Assembly (NCBI RefSeq): GCF_900447045.1
Contig: NZ_UAWH01000005.1
Location: forward strand, 682,001-746,000
Reading direction: 5' to 3'
DNA: 64,000 nucleotides
DNA from: Clostridium paraputrificum
Lineage (GTDB): Bacteria > Bacillota > Clostridia > Clostridiales > Clostridiaceae
The position numbers were made by a program, and so were the translations under genes. Below, piece after piece: positions 28,056 through 37,100 of the stretch. Within the stretch, counting starts at the first letter, position 1, and every line of letters starts with the position of its first letter. The notes beneath the pieces are model-generated. The model did no database searches. It was not told where the DNA came from and was given only the letters and a program-made list of their open reading frames with translations.

Positions 28056-29132
28056 ATGGATATACGAATAGGTAGTGTTATACAGAGGTTAAGAAAGTTA
28101 AAGGGGCTAACACAGGAACAATTAGCAGATAGTATTGGAGTTTCAAAGGCAGCAGTATCAAAGTGGGAAAGTGGGAGTACTTATCCAGATATTACTTTGT
28201 TATCTCCTATTGCAAGATTATTAGGTACTACAGTAGATGGATTGTTAGAATTTGAAGAAAACCTAAGTAAAAATGAAATAGATGAAATATTAATGAAATG
28301 TTCAAATAAGTTTACTACTTCAGGTTATTTTCAGGCATATGAATATAGTGAAAAGTATCTAAAGAAATATCCTAATTGCTTGGAACTAAAATTACAGATG
28401 ACAGGCTTGTATTTTATTTATATGTCCTCTCTAAATTCAGAATGTGATATGAATAGGTTTATGGATAGAATTATAGAAATGCTAAAAGAAGTTTCTAAGA
28501 GTGAAGATAATGTACTAAAAGATAATGCGTTAATATCTTTATCAAGTTATTATATCATGTTAGAGAAATATGATGAAGCTTTAGCTGTTGTAAATAAACT
28601 ACCAGAATCATCAACTGATAGAAAGGTATTTACTGCTACTATATATTATTACAAGGGAGATATAGATGAAGCTAAAGGTATATATCAACAGCTTTTATTA
28701 GAAAGCATACAAAATTGTGGCATAAATTTACTGTCTTTAGCGAGAATAGCAGAGAAGGAAGGAAATCTTGATAAGGGAATAAAGATATTAGAAACTAATA
28801 TGAACATTTCAAAGCTTTTTAATGTTTCTAATAATGGTGCGGGAACTTATATAGAAATAGCTGAAATGTATGCTAGAAATGGAATGGAAGAAAGCGCTAT
28901 TGATGAGTTGGAAAAATATGAGCTTTTTGTAATAGATAGTTTAGGTGAAAATAAGGAGAATCTATCAGATAATATTTACTTTGATACAATTAAAGTAGAA
29001 AAAAAGCTAGTAACAAATGAGTATATGAAGGATAGTATTAATCTTTTATTTGAGGGAAATGAATCATTTGATGCTATAAAAGATAATATAAGATTTAAAG
29101 AACTTATAAAGAGAATAAAAGAATTAAATTAA
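28056..29132 (+). CDS. XRE-type regulator with TPR-like C-terminus
   Basis: 358 residues from ATG 28056 (TAGGAG nine bases before). The N-terminal HTH (residues 5-60) has LRKLKGLTQEQLADSIGVSK and AAVSKWESGSTYPD, a classic Cro/C1 domain. Residues 85-355 are all helical with repeated pairs (YDEALAVVNKLP, GDIDEAKGIYQQL, GNLDKGIKILE) that look like tetratricopeptide repeats. It probably regulates the adjoining ABC exporter. The layout resembles peptide-responsive regulators, but I see no pre-peptide gene next to it. Confidence 0.82.
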   Translation: MDIRIGSVIQRLRKLKGLTQEQLADSIGVSKAAVSKWESGSTYPDITLLSPIARLLGTTVDGLLEFEENLSKNEIDEILMKCSNKFTTSGYFQAYEYSEKYLKKYPNCLELKLQMTGLYFIYMSSLNSECDMNRFMDRIIEMLKEVSKSEDNVLKDNALISLSSYYIMLEKYDEALAVVNKLPESSTDRKVFTATIYYYKGDIDEAKGIYQQLLLESIQNCGINLLSLARIAEKEGNLDKGIKILETNMNISKLFNVSNNGAGTYIEIAEMYARNGMEESAIDELEKYELFVIDSLGENKENLSDNIYFDTIKVEKKLVTNEYMKDSINLLFEGNESFDAIKDNIRFKELIKRIKELN

Positions 29133-29154
29133 CTTACCTAATAAATATTCCTTT

Positions 29155-29195
29155 AAGGTACTATACTAGAACAATGATAGTATAGTACCTTTTTC
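29155..29195 (+). terminator. Terminator, copy 1 of a dispersed hairpin
   Basis: AAGGTACTATACTA and TAGTATAGTACCTT form a 14-bp stem followed by T5. A near-identical hairpin (three differences in 40 bases) occurs at 40731-40773. Confidence 0.88.
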
Positions 29196-29227
29196 ATAAA
29201 TATATAAAAAGTAGACAAGTACGTAAA

Positions 29228-29795
29228 TTATGCTCTATTTGTAGTCAATATGAGATCAGCATTTTCAATAGGGGAATATTCCAAGATATATTTTTCTTCA
29301 GCTGGGAAGTATCTATTTTGATATTTACATTGTATATCTTCTATATTACCTATATATCATCCCTTACTAAAACTCTGCTTAATCTAATTTTTTTTGAAAC
29401 ATCAAGATAAATTGTGAAATCAAAATAGTTTTTCAGTTCCTTTCTTTGTAGAAATACTCCTTCTAGTATTAAAATAGAGCTATAAGGAATACGTATTCTT
29501 TGTAACATATATCTATCATTTTTTATAATATAATTCAATCAGCTTGTCTGTTTTATCTTCATTGGATATTGTAATAACAATCCCACTCTTTTTTAGAATT
29601 ATCATACCTAATACATTTAGGATGTATAAAATCATCAATGTGTAAGATGTAAGAAGGGTAATTAAAATTTTGCAATTGTAATTTTAGTGAATTAGCAAGT
29701 GTACTTTTACCTGAACCGCCTAAACCGTCAATACCAATAATATATATTTTATTAGAACTATCATCATTTATTAGTTTGTTAAATAGCTTCTTCAT
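29228..29795 (-). pseudogene. Broken uridine-kinase-like P-loop kinase
   Basis: Three consecutive fragments in different frames read as one protein. Residues from 29795 down contain IIGIDGLGGSGKSTLAN (Walker A) and end at a stop after CYYNIQ (29559). The next (29538-29350) contains ILILEGVFLQRKELKNYFDF and ends after VRDDI. A third frame (29348-29228) continues NIEDIQCKYQNRYFPAEEKY. Intact relatives keep these segments in one frame with more sequence between the first two, so there is at least one deletion and two frameshifts. It is a nonfunctional nucleoside-kinase-like gene. Confidence 0.8.
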
Positions 29796-29870
29796 TAGAA
29801 TTTCCTCATTTCATATCATATAAATAGTATTAAGGTTTTTATAAGAGTTAAAGCAAGCACGTAGTATTAC

Positions 29871-30614
29871 TCAAATATTTGTATAATCAACATCTAGTAA
29901 TTTACCTTTTTGATGAAAATGATTAATAAGTTTTTCGGGATAATTCATTATTAATTCATCTGGAAAATTAATTTCTTTTAATATATTCTCAGAATACTCA
30001 TAGTTACCTATATCAAAACAAATGTGAGCATCTGAAGTTAGTATAATTTTAGTACCATATTTTTGGCAAAGTGTAGCAATATACTTACAATTATCCGCGC
30101 TACCCTTTCTTGACACGCCTTTGATAGAACAATTATTTATTTCTATTAAGATATTCTTTTCCGTAGCTAATTTAATGATTAATTCATAGTCAATTGGGTA
30201 GTGTGGATTTCCAAGGTGGCCTAATATTTCAATATTATCATGCTTATTTATTGCGTTTATTAAGGCTTTAGTATTATTCTCTAATGTATTTGGTGAAAAA
30301 ACGGCTTCGTGAAATGACAAGATAAGATAATCTAATCGAGGAATGATAAAGGGGTCTAGGTCTAAGTTTCCTTTAGTATCAAGTATATTTGCTTCACATC
30401 CTCTTAAGATTAGAATGTCATTTATGATTCTTGGGATATTTTGAATGTTGTGAAAGTACCATTCGTGGGGGGAACCAGGCATATTAGGACCATGTTCAGA
30501 TGTACCTAGTATCTTAATTCCATTTTCTTTACAATAATTAATATTTTCTAACAAAGTGCTATAGCCATGACCACTGACTATAGAGTGGGTGTGTAAATCT
30601 GATAAATAATTCAT
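29871..30614 (-). CDS. PHP-domain phosphoesterase (YcdX-like)
   Basis: 247 residues from ATG 30614, which follows AGGAGGA; an in-frame extension upstream lacks a ribosome binding site. Metal-binding PHP motifs are all visible: DLHTHSIVSGHGYS (residues 6-19), TSEHGP, SFHEA, LGHLGNPH and TSDAHI near the end. YcdX-type PHP enzymes are trinuclear-zinc phosphatases of unknown physiological substrate. It stands alone, divergent from the levR-like gene. Confidence 0.88.
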   Translation of the reverse strand: MNYLSDLHTHSIVSGHGYSTLLENINYCKENGIKILGTSEHGPNMPGSPHEWYFHNIQNIPRIINDILILRGCEANILDTKGNLDLDPFIIPRLDYLILSFHEAVFSPNTLENNTKALINAINKHDNIEILGHLGNPHYPIDYELIIKLATEKNILIEINNCSIKGVSRKGSADNCKYIATLCQKYGTKIILTSDAHICFDIGNYEYSENILKEINFPDELIMNYPEKLINHFHQKGKLLDVDYTNI

Positions 30615-30776
30615 ATAAATTCCTCCTCTATAAAAGATGAGGGTGACGTAATTTATATTATAAAACGAACAGGATGCAAAAGCAATAGTTACACAATTAG
30701 ACAAAAATATTAAAATATTGTAGAATTAAATTTAATAATATTTAACAGTATTACTGCTTATAGGGGAGGTTTGACT

Positions 30777-33344
30777 ATGATACAAAAGAAGCTATCGAGG
30801 AAAGAAAAAGTTTTACTTTGCTTGAAAAGGTTAACAGAAGAACACTTGAGCCTTAATAATGGCATTAGATTTGGGTTTGATGCAGAATATATTGCTACTG
30901 AAGTAGGTATAAATAGAAGTAATGCTAGTAAGGAATTAAATCAATTAATAAAAGAAAATATTATTATAAAGATAAAGGGAAAACCTGTTCAGTACCTAGA
31001 TAAAGCAAGTGTTGAAAGTATTTTAGGAAAGAAACTAAATAAGGGGATATTTGATAATATTAACTCTATAAACGAATATAGTGAAAAGGATTCTGTTAAA
31101 GATGAGTATATTGTGGAGGATATAAGAAAAGAGAACAATATTTTTAATTTAATAGGATGTGATGGAAGTTTAAAGTCACAGATAGAGCAAGCTAAAGCAG
31201 CAGTAATATATCCGCCTAAGGGGTTAAGTACATTAATAATAGGACCTACAGGAGTTGGTAAATCTATATTTGCAGAATATATGTACAAGTATAGTTTAAC
31301 TATAAAAGAAGATAGTGATAATGCACCATTTATCATATTTAACTGTGCTGATTATTCTGATAATCAGCAATTATTATTAGCACAGCTTTTTGGATATGTA
31401 AAAGGGGCTTTTACTGGAGCGGATAAAGATAAGTATGGTCTTGTACACGAAGCTAATAATGGAATATTGTTTTTAGATGAAGTTCATAGGTTATCTGCAG
31501 AGGGACAAGAAATGTTATTCCTGCTTATGGATAAAGGTATATACAGAAGGTTAGGAGAGGTTAATAAGGTACATGAGTGTAGAGTTATGATAATTGCAGC
31601 TACTACAGAAGATCCAGAGACAGCAATGCTGGAAACGTTTTTAAGGAGAATACCTGTAACTATAAAGATCCCGTCTTTAGAGGAAAGAGGCTTTCAAGAG
31701 AGAATGAAGCTTATATGTTATTTTTTTAAAGAAGAAAGTATTAGGATTGGTGTTAAGTTAAAGGTTTCAAAAGAAGTTATTAAGGCATTTATTTTATATA
31801 AGTGTAAGGGAAATATAGGACAATTAAAAAGCGACATACAATTAATTTGTGCAAGAGCTTTTTTAGACTATATGACCTATAAAAGGGAATGTGTATATGT
31901 AAGACTCTCTCTTCTACCAAATAATATTAGAGAATCATTATATGGAAATAATAGAAAAGAGGAGTTTGTACAAAATTTCAGTTTTATTGGGAAAGATGAT
32001 ATTACTTTTTTACCAGAAGAAAAGGATTTTGAAAGTGAAAATTTATTAATAGAAAATAAAAAATATGATTTGGATTTCTATGGAATGATAAAAGAAACTT
32101 GGAACAAACTTCAACAAGAAGGTATTAAAGAGTCACAAATTAGAAGCGTTATAGATGAAGATATACAGAAATATTCCTATAATTTAATGAATACTTTTAT
32201 ATATAATAGTAGTAATCAAACAGCTTATAACAATATTGTTAATGATTCAATTGCAACCACTGTAAAATATATTTTACAAAAGCATGATAAATGGAGCGGA
32301 AGAGAAGGATTAGACAAATTAATAAAAGCTATATCCTTACATATTCAGAATTTAATTGAAAGAATAAAGATTGGGAACATAGTAAAGCATCCTAATAAAG
32401 ATGAAATTATGAAGGAAAGAGCATATGAATATAACATAGCAAAAGAAATATTATCTAACGTGTCGTTAATGTATGGAGTTGAGTTCCCAGAAGATGAAGC
32501 AATTTTTTTAGCAACGTTTCTTTATTTATCTTATGTGGGATTAAATGAGGAGAGTATAGCAATATTAGTTATAATGCATGGTGAATCTACGGCATCTAGC
32601 ATGGTAAATGTAGCTAATACTTTACTTGATTGTAATCATGCGGTAGCAATCAATATGGGATTAGAAGATAGAGTTCAGGATATTTTAGTACAAGCTGTAG
32701 AAATAGCGAATGAAATTGACAAGGGAAAGGGAATTTTAATTCTAACTGATATGGGGTCTATTTTAACATTTGCTAATGTGATTCATGATGCTACTGGGAA
32801 AGAAGTAAAAGCAATAGATATGGTAAGTACGCCTATTGTAATAGAAGCAACTAGAAAGGCTCTAACTCCGGAAATGACATTAGAAAAATTATATTTTAGT
32901 ATTATAGAATCTATAAAGAAGCATTATGGAGATATGGAAATTACATATATTGAAAAAGATAATGGTGGTAGATATTTTGATAGATTACTAATTGATAATA
33001 TTAGTAAAACTTTGACTTTCTTAAATGGGGAAAAGGCATATTTTATATTAAAAGAAGTAATTAATAGGATCAGCGAGCATTATTCATTAGTAATTCAAGA
33101 TGAGCTTTTAGTAAAGTTTATATTCCATTGTTCATGCATGATTGAAAGGGTAATAATAAAAGAGTCTTTAGTTTATAAATCATATGAAGAAAGAATTAGT
33201 AGAAGTAAAGAATTATATTTAGTTATAAAAGAAAGCTTTAAGCTTGTAGAAGAGACATTCGATATAATTATTTCAGATATGGAATATGCAAATATATTAG
33301 ATATATTTGAATCACAGTATGATACAGATAAATTCAAAAGTTGA
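30777..33344 (+). CDS. LevR-type sigma-54 PTS activator
   Basis: An 855-residue regulator. Order: an N-terminal winged HTH (EYIATEVGINRSNASKEL, about 35-55), an AAA+ sigma-54 activation domain with Walker A GPTGVGKS (about 155) and the sigma-54-contact motif GAFTGA (about 210), a PRD (about 450-560), an EIIA-man-like domain with VIMHGES (His601), and a second PRD near 745-850. PTS phosphorylation of PRD/EIIA histidines would set its activity. It controls the sigma-54 promoter at 33521. The start ATG 30777 is seven bases after GGAGG; the in-frame TTG at 30771 is too close. Confidence 0.93.
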   Translation: MIQKKLSRKEKVLLCLKRLTEEHLSLNNGIRFGFDAEYIATEVGINRSNASKELNQLIKENIIIKIKGKPVQYLDKASVESILGKKLNKGIFDNINSINEYSEKDSVKDEYIVEDIRKENNIFNLIGCDGSLKSQIEQAKAAVIYPPKGLSTLIIGPTGVGKSIFAEYMYKYSLTIKEDSDNAPFIIFNCADYSDNQQLLLAQLFGYVKGAFTGADKDKYGLVHEANNGILFLDEVHRLSAEGQEMLFLLMDKGIYRRLGEVNKVHECRVMIIAATTEDPETAMLETFLRRIPVTIKIPSLEERGFQERMKLICYFFKEESIRIGVKLKVSKEVIKAFILYKCKGNIGQLKSDIQLICARAFLDYMTYKRECVYVRLSLLPNNIRESLYGNNRKEEFVQNFSFIGKDDITFLPEEKDFESENLLIENKKYDLDFYGMIKETWNKLQQEGIKESQIRSVIDEDIQKYSYNLMNTFIYNSSNQTAYNNIVNDSIATTVKYILQKHDKWSGREGLDKLIKAISLHIQNLIERIKIGNIVKHPNKDEIMKERAYEYNIAKEILSNVSLMYGVEFPEDEAIFLATFLYLSYVGLNEESIAILVIMHGESTASSMVNVANTLLDCNHAVAINMGLEDRVQDILVQAVEIANEIDKGKGILILTDMGSILTFANVIHDATGKEVKAIDMVSTPIVIEATRKALTPEMTLEKLYFSIIESIKKHYGDMEITYIEKDNGGRYFDRLLIDNISKTLTFLNGEKAYFILKEVINRISEHYSLVIQDELLVKFIFHCSCMIERVIIKESLVYKSYEERISRSKELYLVIKESFKLVEETFDIIISDMEYANILDIFESQYDTDKFKS

Positions 33345-33353
33345 TACAAAATT

Positions 33354-33383
33354 TAAAGATAGCCAAAAGGCTATCTTTTTTTA
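33354..33383 (+). terminator. Terminator of the levR-like gene
   Basis: AAAGATAGCC-AAAA-GGCTATCTTT followed by further T. It sits ten bases past the stop. Confidence 0.92.
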
Positions 33384-33390
33384 TTTCTTT

Positions 33391-33517
33391 TTGATACAGA
33401 TTTGATACAGATTTAAAAAAGGATTTTGATATATATGGAAAGGATGAATTTTTTTATAAGTTAAAGAAAAATATTTGATCAAGTGCTCTAAAATATCCAT
33501 TTGTTATTGATACACAT
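33391..33517 (+). promoter_or_regulatory. TTGATACA repeats, candidate LevR-type enhancer sites
   Basis: An 11-base unit TTGATACAGAT is directly repeated at 33391-33401 and 33402-33412. Related copies are TTGATACACAT at 33507-33517, TTGATACAAAA at 33341-33351 and GATACAGATA at 33321-33330, inside the end of the activator gene. Spacing to the -24/-12 promoter (33521) of about 110-180 bases suits upstream activating sequences of a sigma-54 activator; the copy abutting -24 may be repressive. Confidence 0.65.
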
Positions 33518-33520
33518 AAG

Positions 33521-33537
33521 TTGGCATGGCAATTGCT
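33521..33537 (+). promoter_or_regulatory. Sigma-54 (-24/-12) promoter
   Basis: TTGGCATGGCAATTGCT matches the -24 TGGCAC and -12 TTGC elements with correct spacing. It lies 37 bases before the GTG of the first PTS gene and directly downstream of a sigma-54-activator gene. An in-frame ATG at 33526 lies inside the promoter, so it cannot be the translation start. Confidence 0.88.
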
Positions 33538-33573
33538 TATATAAAAAGTGACAAGAAAAGTGAGGTGAGATTG

Positions 33574-33978
33574 GTGATAGGGATAATAGTTATGACTCAT
33601 GGTAATTTTAGTGAAGAAATTATAAAAAGCTGTGAACTTATTGCAGGACCAGCAGAAAGAACAGCAGCACTTAAACTAAATAGGAATGATAATATTGAAG
33701 ACTTAAATAAAAAATTTGTAGAAAAGTTAAATGAATTAGATGAAGGTGACGGAGTTTTAGTATTAGCTGACCTATTAGGAGGTTCACCAAGTAATGTTGC
33801 AAGTTTAAACCTTAAAAAAGGTGGAAAGTTTCATGCACTTACTGGAGTAAATCTTCCAATGCTACTTGAAGCTTTAATTAATAGAGAGGGAAAAAGTTTA
33901 GAAGAGCTAGTAGAGGCATGTATTGAAGCGGGGAAAACTGGTATAAACCATATTAATAAAGTTCTTAGCTCAATGTAA
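33574..33978 (+). CDS. PTS mannose-family EIIA (first copy)
   Basis: 134 residues from GTG 33574, five bases after GAGGTGA. The phosphorylated His9 is in IVMTHGNFSEE, and the ADLLGGSPSNVA loop (about 62-73) is typical of EIIA-man. It takes phosphate from HPr and passes it to EIIB. First gene of a sigma-54-dependent operon. Confidence 0.92.
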   Translation: MIGIIVMTHGNFSEEIIKSCELIAGPAERTAALKLNRNDNIEDLNKKFVEKLNELDEGDGVLVLADLLGGSPSNVASLNLKKGGKFHALTGVNLPMLLEALINREGKSLEELVEACIEAGKTGINHINKVLSSM

Positions 33979-34001
33979 TAGAAAAAGGAGTTCGATTAAA
34001 A

Positions 34002-34499
34002 ATGTCTTTAGTAAAGTATTGCAGATGTGATGATAGATTAATACATGGTCAAGTGATATATAAATGGGTTAAGTATCTAGATGTTAAAAAAATAGTGGTA
34101 GTAGATGATGAAACAACCAATGATGTTATTGCTAAAGGTTTGATAAAAATGGCAGCACCAAAGAATATTGATTTATCAATATTAACTGTAAGTGAAGCAA
34201 GGAGGTGTTTTTATAATAACCCCGCTGATGATAATGTTTTTGTATTAATTAAAAATTTAGATACTGCAAATAGAATGAGAGAAGAAGGAATTGATATTAA
34301 AAAACTTATTATTGGAAGAATACCTACAGGGATAGGAAAAAAGAAAATATCTAAAAATGTATACATTAATAAAAAAGAGTTTCTTTTAATAGATGAATTT
34401 ATTAAAAAGAATATTAATGTATCAATCCAAATGGTACCTGATGAAGAAGAAATAGAATTAAATCACAGTATTAATCGCTATAAAGGAGATTTTGTTTAG
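34002..34499 (+). CDS. PTS mannose-family EIIB (first copy)
   Basis: 165 residues. CRCDDRLIHGQVIYKW holds the active His15; RIPTGIG and VSIQMVPDEEE are family features. Cys7 and Cys9 flank the active site, which is unusual. AAAGGAG precedes the ATG. It differs clearly from the second EIIB of the operon (34921), so it is not a recent duplicate. Confidence 0.92.
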   Translation: MSLVKYCRCDDRLIHGQVIYKWVKYLDVKKIVVVDDETTNDVIAKGLIKMAAPKNIDLSILTVSEARRCFYNNPADDNVFVLIKNLDTANRMREEGIDIKKLIIGRIPTGIGKKKISKNVYINKKEFLLIDEFIKKNINVSIQMVPDEEEIELNHSINRYKGDFV

Positions 34500-34501
34500 T
34501 A

Positions 34502-34903
34502 ATGAATAAATATAAAGCAATCATACTCTGCCATGGAACTTGGGGAAAGGTATTAGTAGAAGAAGCAAATAAAAATTTTGGGTTGGTAAATCAATACGAA
34601 GTTTTCTCACTAAGCCCTGAAAAAGATATTTCTGTATTCATGAAAGAGGTTGAGGAAGTAGTAGATAAAGAAGATGTGAAAATTATAATATCAGATTTGT
34701 ATGGTGGATCTACATCCAGTGTTGCAATAACTGTTGCTATAAGAAGAGGTATAGATGTAATAAATGGGCTTAGCTTACAGACAATTTTAATCGTAGATGA
34801 AGAATTAAGCAAAGAAGATAAAGTACATACATTATCAGAAAGAATCGTGAAAAATAATAACAACCTTTGTGTGGATTTAATTAAAGAATTTAAAAAAGTA
34901 TAA
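34502..34903 (+). CDS. PTS mannose-family EIIA (second, divergent copy)
   Basis: 133 residues. AIILCHGTWGKVLVEE keeps the phosphorylatable His (residue 11) and ISDLYGGSTSSVA keeps the EIIA loop, but the rest is divergent from the first EIIA. Only two bases separate it from the EIIB stop. With the first copy it gives this PTS two EIIA proteins, one of which may serve regulation (for example of the LevR-type activator) rather than transport. Confidence 0.85.
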   Translation: MNKYKAIILCHGTWGKVLVEEANKNFGLVNQYEVFSLSPEKDISVFMKEVEEVVDKEDVKIIISDLYGGSTSSVAITVAIRRGIDVINGLSLQTILIVDEELSKEDKVHTLSERIVKNNNNLCVDLIKEFKKV

Positions 34904-34920
34904 GTTATGAGGTGGATATA

Positions 34921-35409
34921 ATGGCAAAAATAACATTAGTAAGAGTAGATCACAGATTAATTCATGGACAAGTTATAACAAAATGGGTGAAAATAGCTCA
35001 AGCTCAAAAAATAATAATAGTTGATGACTTCTTAGGTCAAGATGAATTTATGGCTGACATATACAGAATGGCAGCGCCATCAGGAGTAGAAGTAGCTATT
35101 TTAACAGCAGAAGATGCAGGACAAGCATTCCAAAATAATACTTTAGGAGATAAAAACATATTTATTCTATTTAAGAATGTGGATATGGCAAATAAGGCAT
35201 ATAAGGCTGGACTTAAGTATGAAAAGATTCAATTAGGAGGTATTCCAAATGAAGCAGGAAAGAAGATGGTATTTACAGCTGTTTCATTAGGAAACCAAGA
35301 TGTAGAACAACTAAATGAACTTAATAAAGATGGTGTTGAAATAGTTCTACAAGTTATACCAGAGGAATCATCTATGACATATGAAAATGCGTTAAAAAAG
35401 TTTAAATAA
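34921..35409 (+). CDS. PTS mannose-family EIIB (second copy)
   Basis: 162 residues from ATG 34921, six bases after GAGGTGG; an in-frame GTG at 34912 overlaps the ribosome binding site. LVRVDHRLIHGQVITKW holds His15. AAPSGVEVAIL and LQVIPEE are typical. It is followed at 26 bases by EIIC. Confidence 0.93.
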   Translation: MAKITLVRVDHRLIHGQVITKWVKIAQAQKIIIVDDFLGQDEFMADIYRMAAPSGVEVAILTAEDAGQAFQNNTLGDKNIFILFKNVDMANKAYKAGLKYEKIQLGGIPNEAGKKMVFTAVSLGNQDVEQLNELNKDGVEIVLQVIPEESSMTYENALKKFK

Positions 35410-35435
35410 AAATTATAAATTAGGAGGAATTATAA

Positions 35436-36191
35436 ATGGAATCTGTTTTAATGTTGGCAATTGTAACAGGATTATGGTATTGGTTTGCAGCAGGTCTTGC
35501 AGGGTATACCCTTTTCTCAACACTAAAGTCCCCTTTATTTATAGGTTTTGGCCTTGGATTACTTTGGGGTGATGTAACAACTGGTATGATTGTTGGTGCA
35601 AGTATAGAAATGGTTTATCTAGGAATGGTAGCAGCAGGAGGAAATATTCCATCAGATAAATGTTTAGCTGCTCTTATTGCAATACCAGTAGCGCTTCAAA
35701 CTGGTGTTAATGCAGAAGTTGCAGTATCTATTGCGGTGCCTTTAGGTGTAATAGGAGTATTAGTTAATAACTTAAGAAGAACTGGTAATGCTGTATTAGT
35801 TCATAAGGCAGATAAGTATGCCGAAGAAGGTAATACAAAAGGTATCTGGAGATGTGCAACACTTTACTCTTTAATATTTGGGTTTGTTTTAAGATTTCCA
35901 ATAGTTTTTGTATGTAACCTTTTTGGAGCAGATTTAGTTCAATCATTATTAGATGTTATACCACAATGGTTGATGAATGGATTAACAGTAATGGGTGGTA
36001 TATTACCTGCATTAGGTTTTGCAACAACAATATTTACTATAGGTAAAAATAAATTCTTACCAATGTTTATTATAGGATTTTTTATGGTTCAATATTTTGA
36101 AATATCAATTACTGCAGCTGCAATATTTGGTGTTTGTATAGCTCTTTTAGTTACATTTATGAAAGAAGATAAAAGGGTAGGTGAAGTATAA
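35436..36191 (+). CDS. PTS mannose-family EIIC permease
   Basis: 251 residues, almost wholly membrane-embedded, with the EIIC pattern GLGLLWGDVTTGMIVGASIE (about 38-57), IPSDKCLAALIAIPVAL and NGLTVMGGILPALGFA. It overlaps EIID by one base (TAATG). GGAGGAAT precedes the ATG. Confidence 0.93.
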   Translation: MESVLMLAIVTGLWYWFAAGLAGYTLFSTLKSPLFIGFGLGLLWGDVTTGMIVGASIEMVYLGMVAAGGNIPSDKCLAALIAIPVALQTGVNAEVAVSIAVPLGVIGVLVNNLRRTGNAVLVHKADKYAEEGNTKGIWRCATLYSLIFGFVLRFPIVFVCNLFGADLVQSLLDVIPQWLMNGLTVMGGILPALGFATTIFTIGKNKFLPMFIIGFFMVQYFEISITAAAIFGVCIALLVTFMKEDKRVGEV

Positions 36192-37054
36192 TGCAAGAAA
36201 TAAAAAATAAAGAAGTTAAAAATGAACAAGGTACAACTGAAGTTAATAAGACAAGAGTACTTACGAAGAAGGATGTAACAAAAACATATCTAAGATGGTG
36301 GTGGACAGCAGAATTATCTAATTCTTTTGAAAGAATGCAAGCATTAGCAGTTTGTGCAAGTTTTACTCCAGCTTTAGAAAAGTTATATAAGAAAAAAGAA
36401 GATTTAGTAGATGCGTTAAAGAGACACTTACAATTTTTTAATACTCAAGCTATATGGGGAGGGTTAATCCACGGTACAGTTTTAGCTATGGAAGAAGAGA
36501 AAGCTACTGAAGGAAAAATCCCAGGAGAAGTTATTTCGGGTGTTAAGAATGGGCTTATGGGACCTTTGGCTGGAATTGGAGATACTTTAGATTTTGGTAC
36601 ATTCCAAACAATATTCTTAGCTTTAGGTGCTTCATTTGGAGCAGAAGGAAGCGTTATAGGTGCATTTTTCCCAATAATGTTTAGTATATTACTATTTTGC
36701 GAAGGTTATTACTTATTCCATTTAGGATACTCTTTGGGGAGAGATTCAATTAAGAAAATTCTATCAGGTGGTATTGTCAATAAGATAATTGATGGTGCTT
36801 CAATTCTAGGGATGTTTATGATGGGAGCATTATCTGCAACTACAGTTAAGCTTTCAACTCCATTATCATTTGATATTGGTGGTAAAGCAATTGTTGTTCA
36901 AGATACATTAAACATGATTGCTCCAGGTTTATTACCACTTGGTGTTGTATTCTTCGTATATTGGGGAATGAAATATAAGAAGTGGACAATAACTAAGTTA
37001 TTAGTAATTTTAGTTGTAGCAGCATTAGTAGGATCATTCATTGGAATATTCTAA
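36191..37054 (+). CDS. PTS mannose-family EIID permease
   Basis: 287 residues. The N-terminal extension of about 25 polar residues is longer than in the first EIID of the window. Then TKKDVTKTYLRWWWTAELSN, SFERMQAL, KRHLQFFNTQ, GPLAGIGDTLDFGT and C-terminal helices. It forms the sugar channel with EIIC. The next gene starts 46 bases downstream with its own GGAGGAG. Confidence 0.93.
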   Translation: MQEIKNKEVKNEQGTTEVNKTRVLTKKDVTKTYLRWWWTAELSNSFERMQALAVCASFTPALEKLYKKKEDLVDALKRHLQFFNTQAIWGGLIHGTVLAMEEEKATEGKIPGEVISGVKNGLMGPLAGIGDTLDFGTFQTIFLALGASFGAEGSVIGAFFPIMFSILLFCEGYYLFHLGYSLGRDSIKKILSGGIVNKIIDGASILGMFMMGALSATTVKLSTPLSFDIGGKAIVVQDTLNMIAPGLLPLGVVFFVYWGMKYKKWTITKLLVILVVAALVGSFIGIF

Positions 37055-37100
37055 TTTACAATGATTAAAATATAGAATTTAATTTTAGGAGGAGAAAGAA

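Noticed and set aside
28056..29132. Second RRNPP pair around the XRE-TPR regulator next to the ABC exporter
   Set aside because: The regulator has the right form, but no small secreted-peptide ORF with a ribosome binding site was found on either side.
30615..30704. Thirty-residue N-terminal extension of the PHP phosphoesterase
   Set aside because: No ribosome binding site; the internal ATG 30614 follows AGGAGGA and begins with the PHP motif.
33526..33573. ATG 33526 as the start of the first EIIA gene
   Set aside because: It lies inside the sigma-54 promoter, so the transcript begins after it; GTG 33574 has a proper ribosome binding site.
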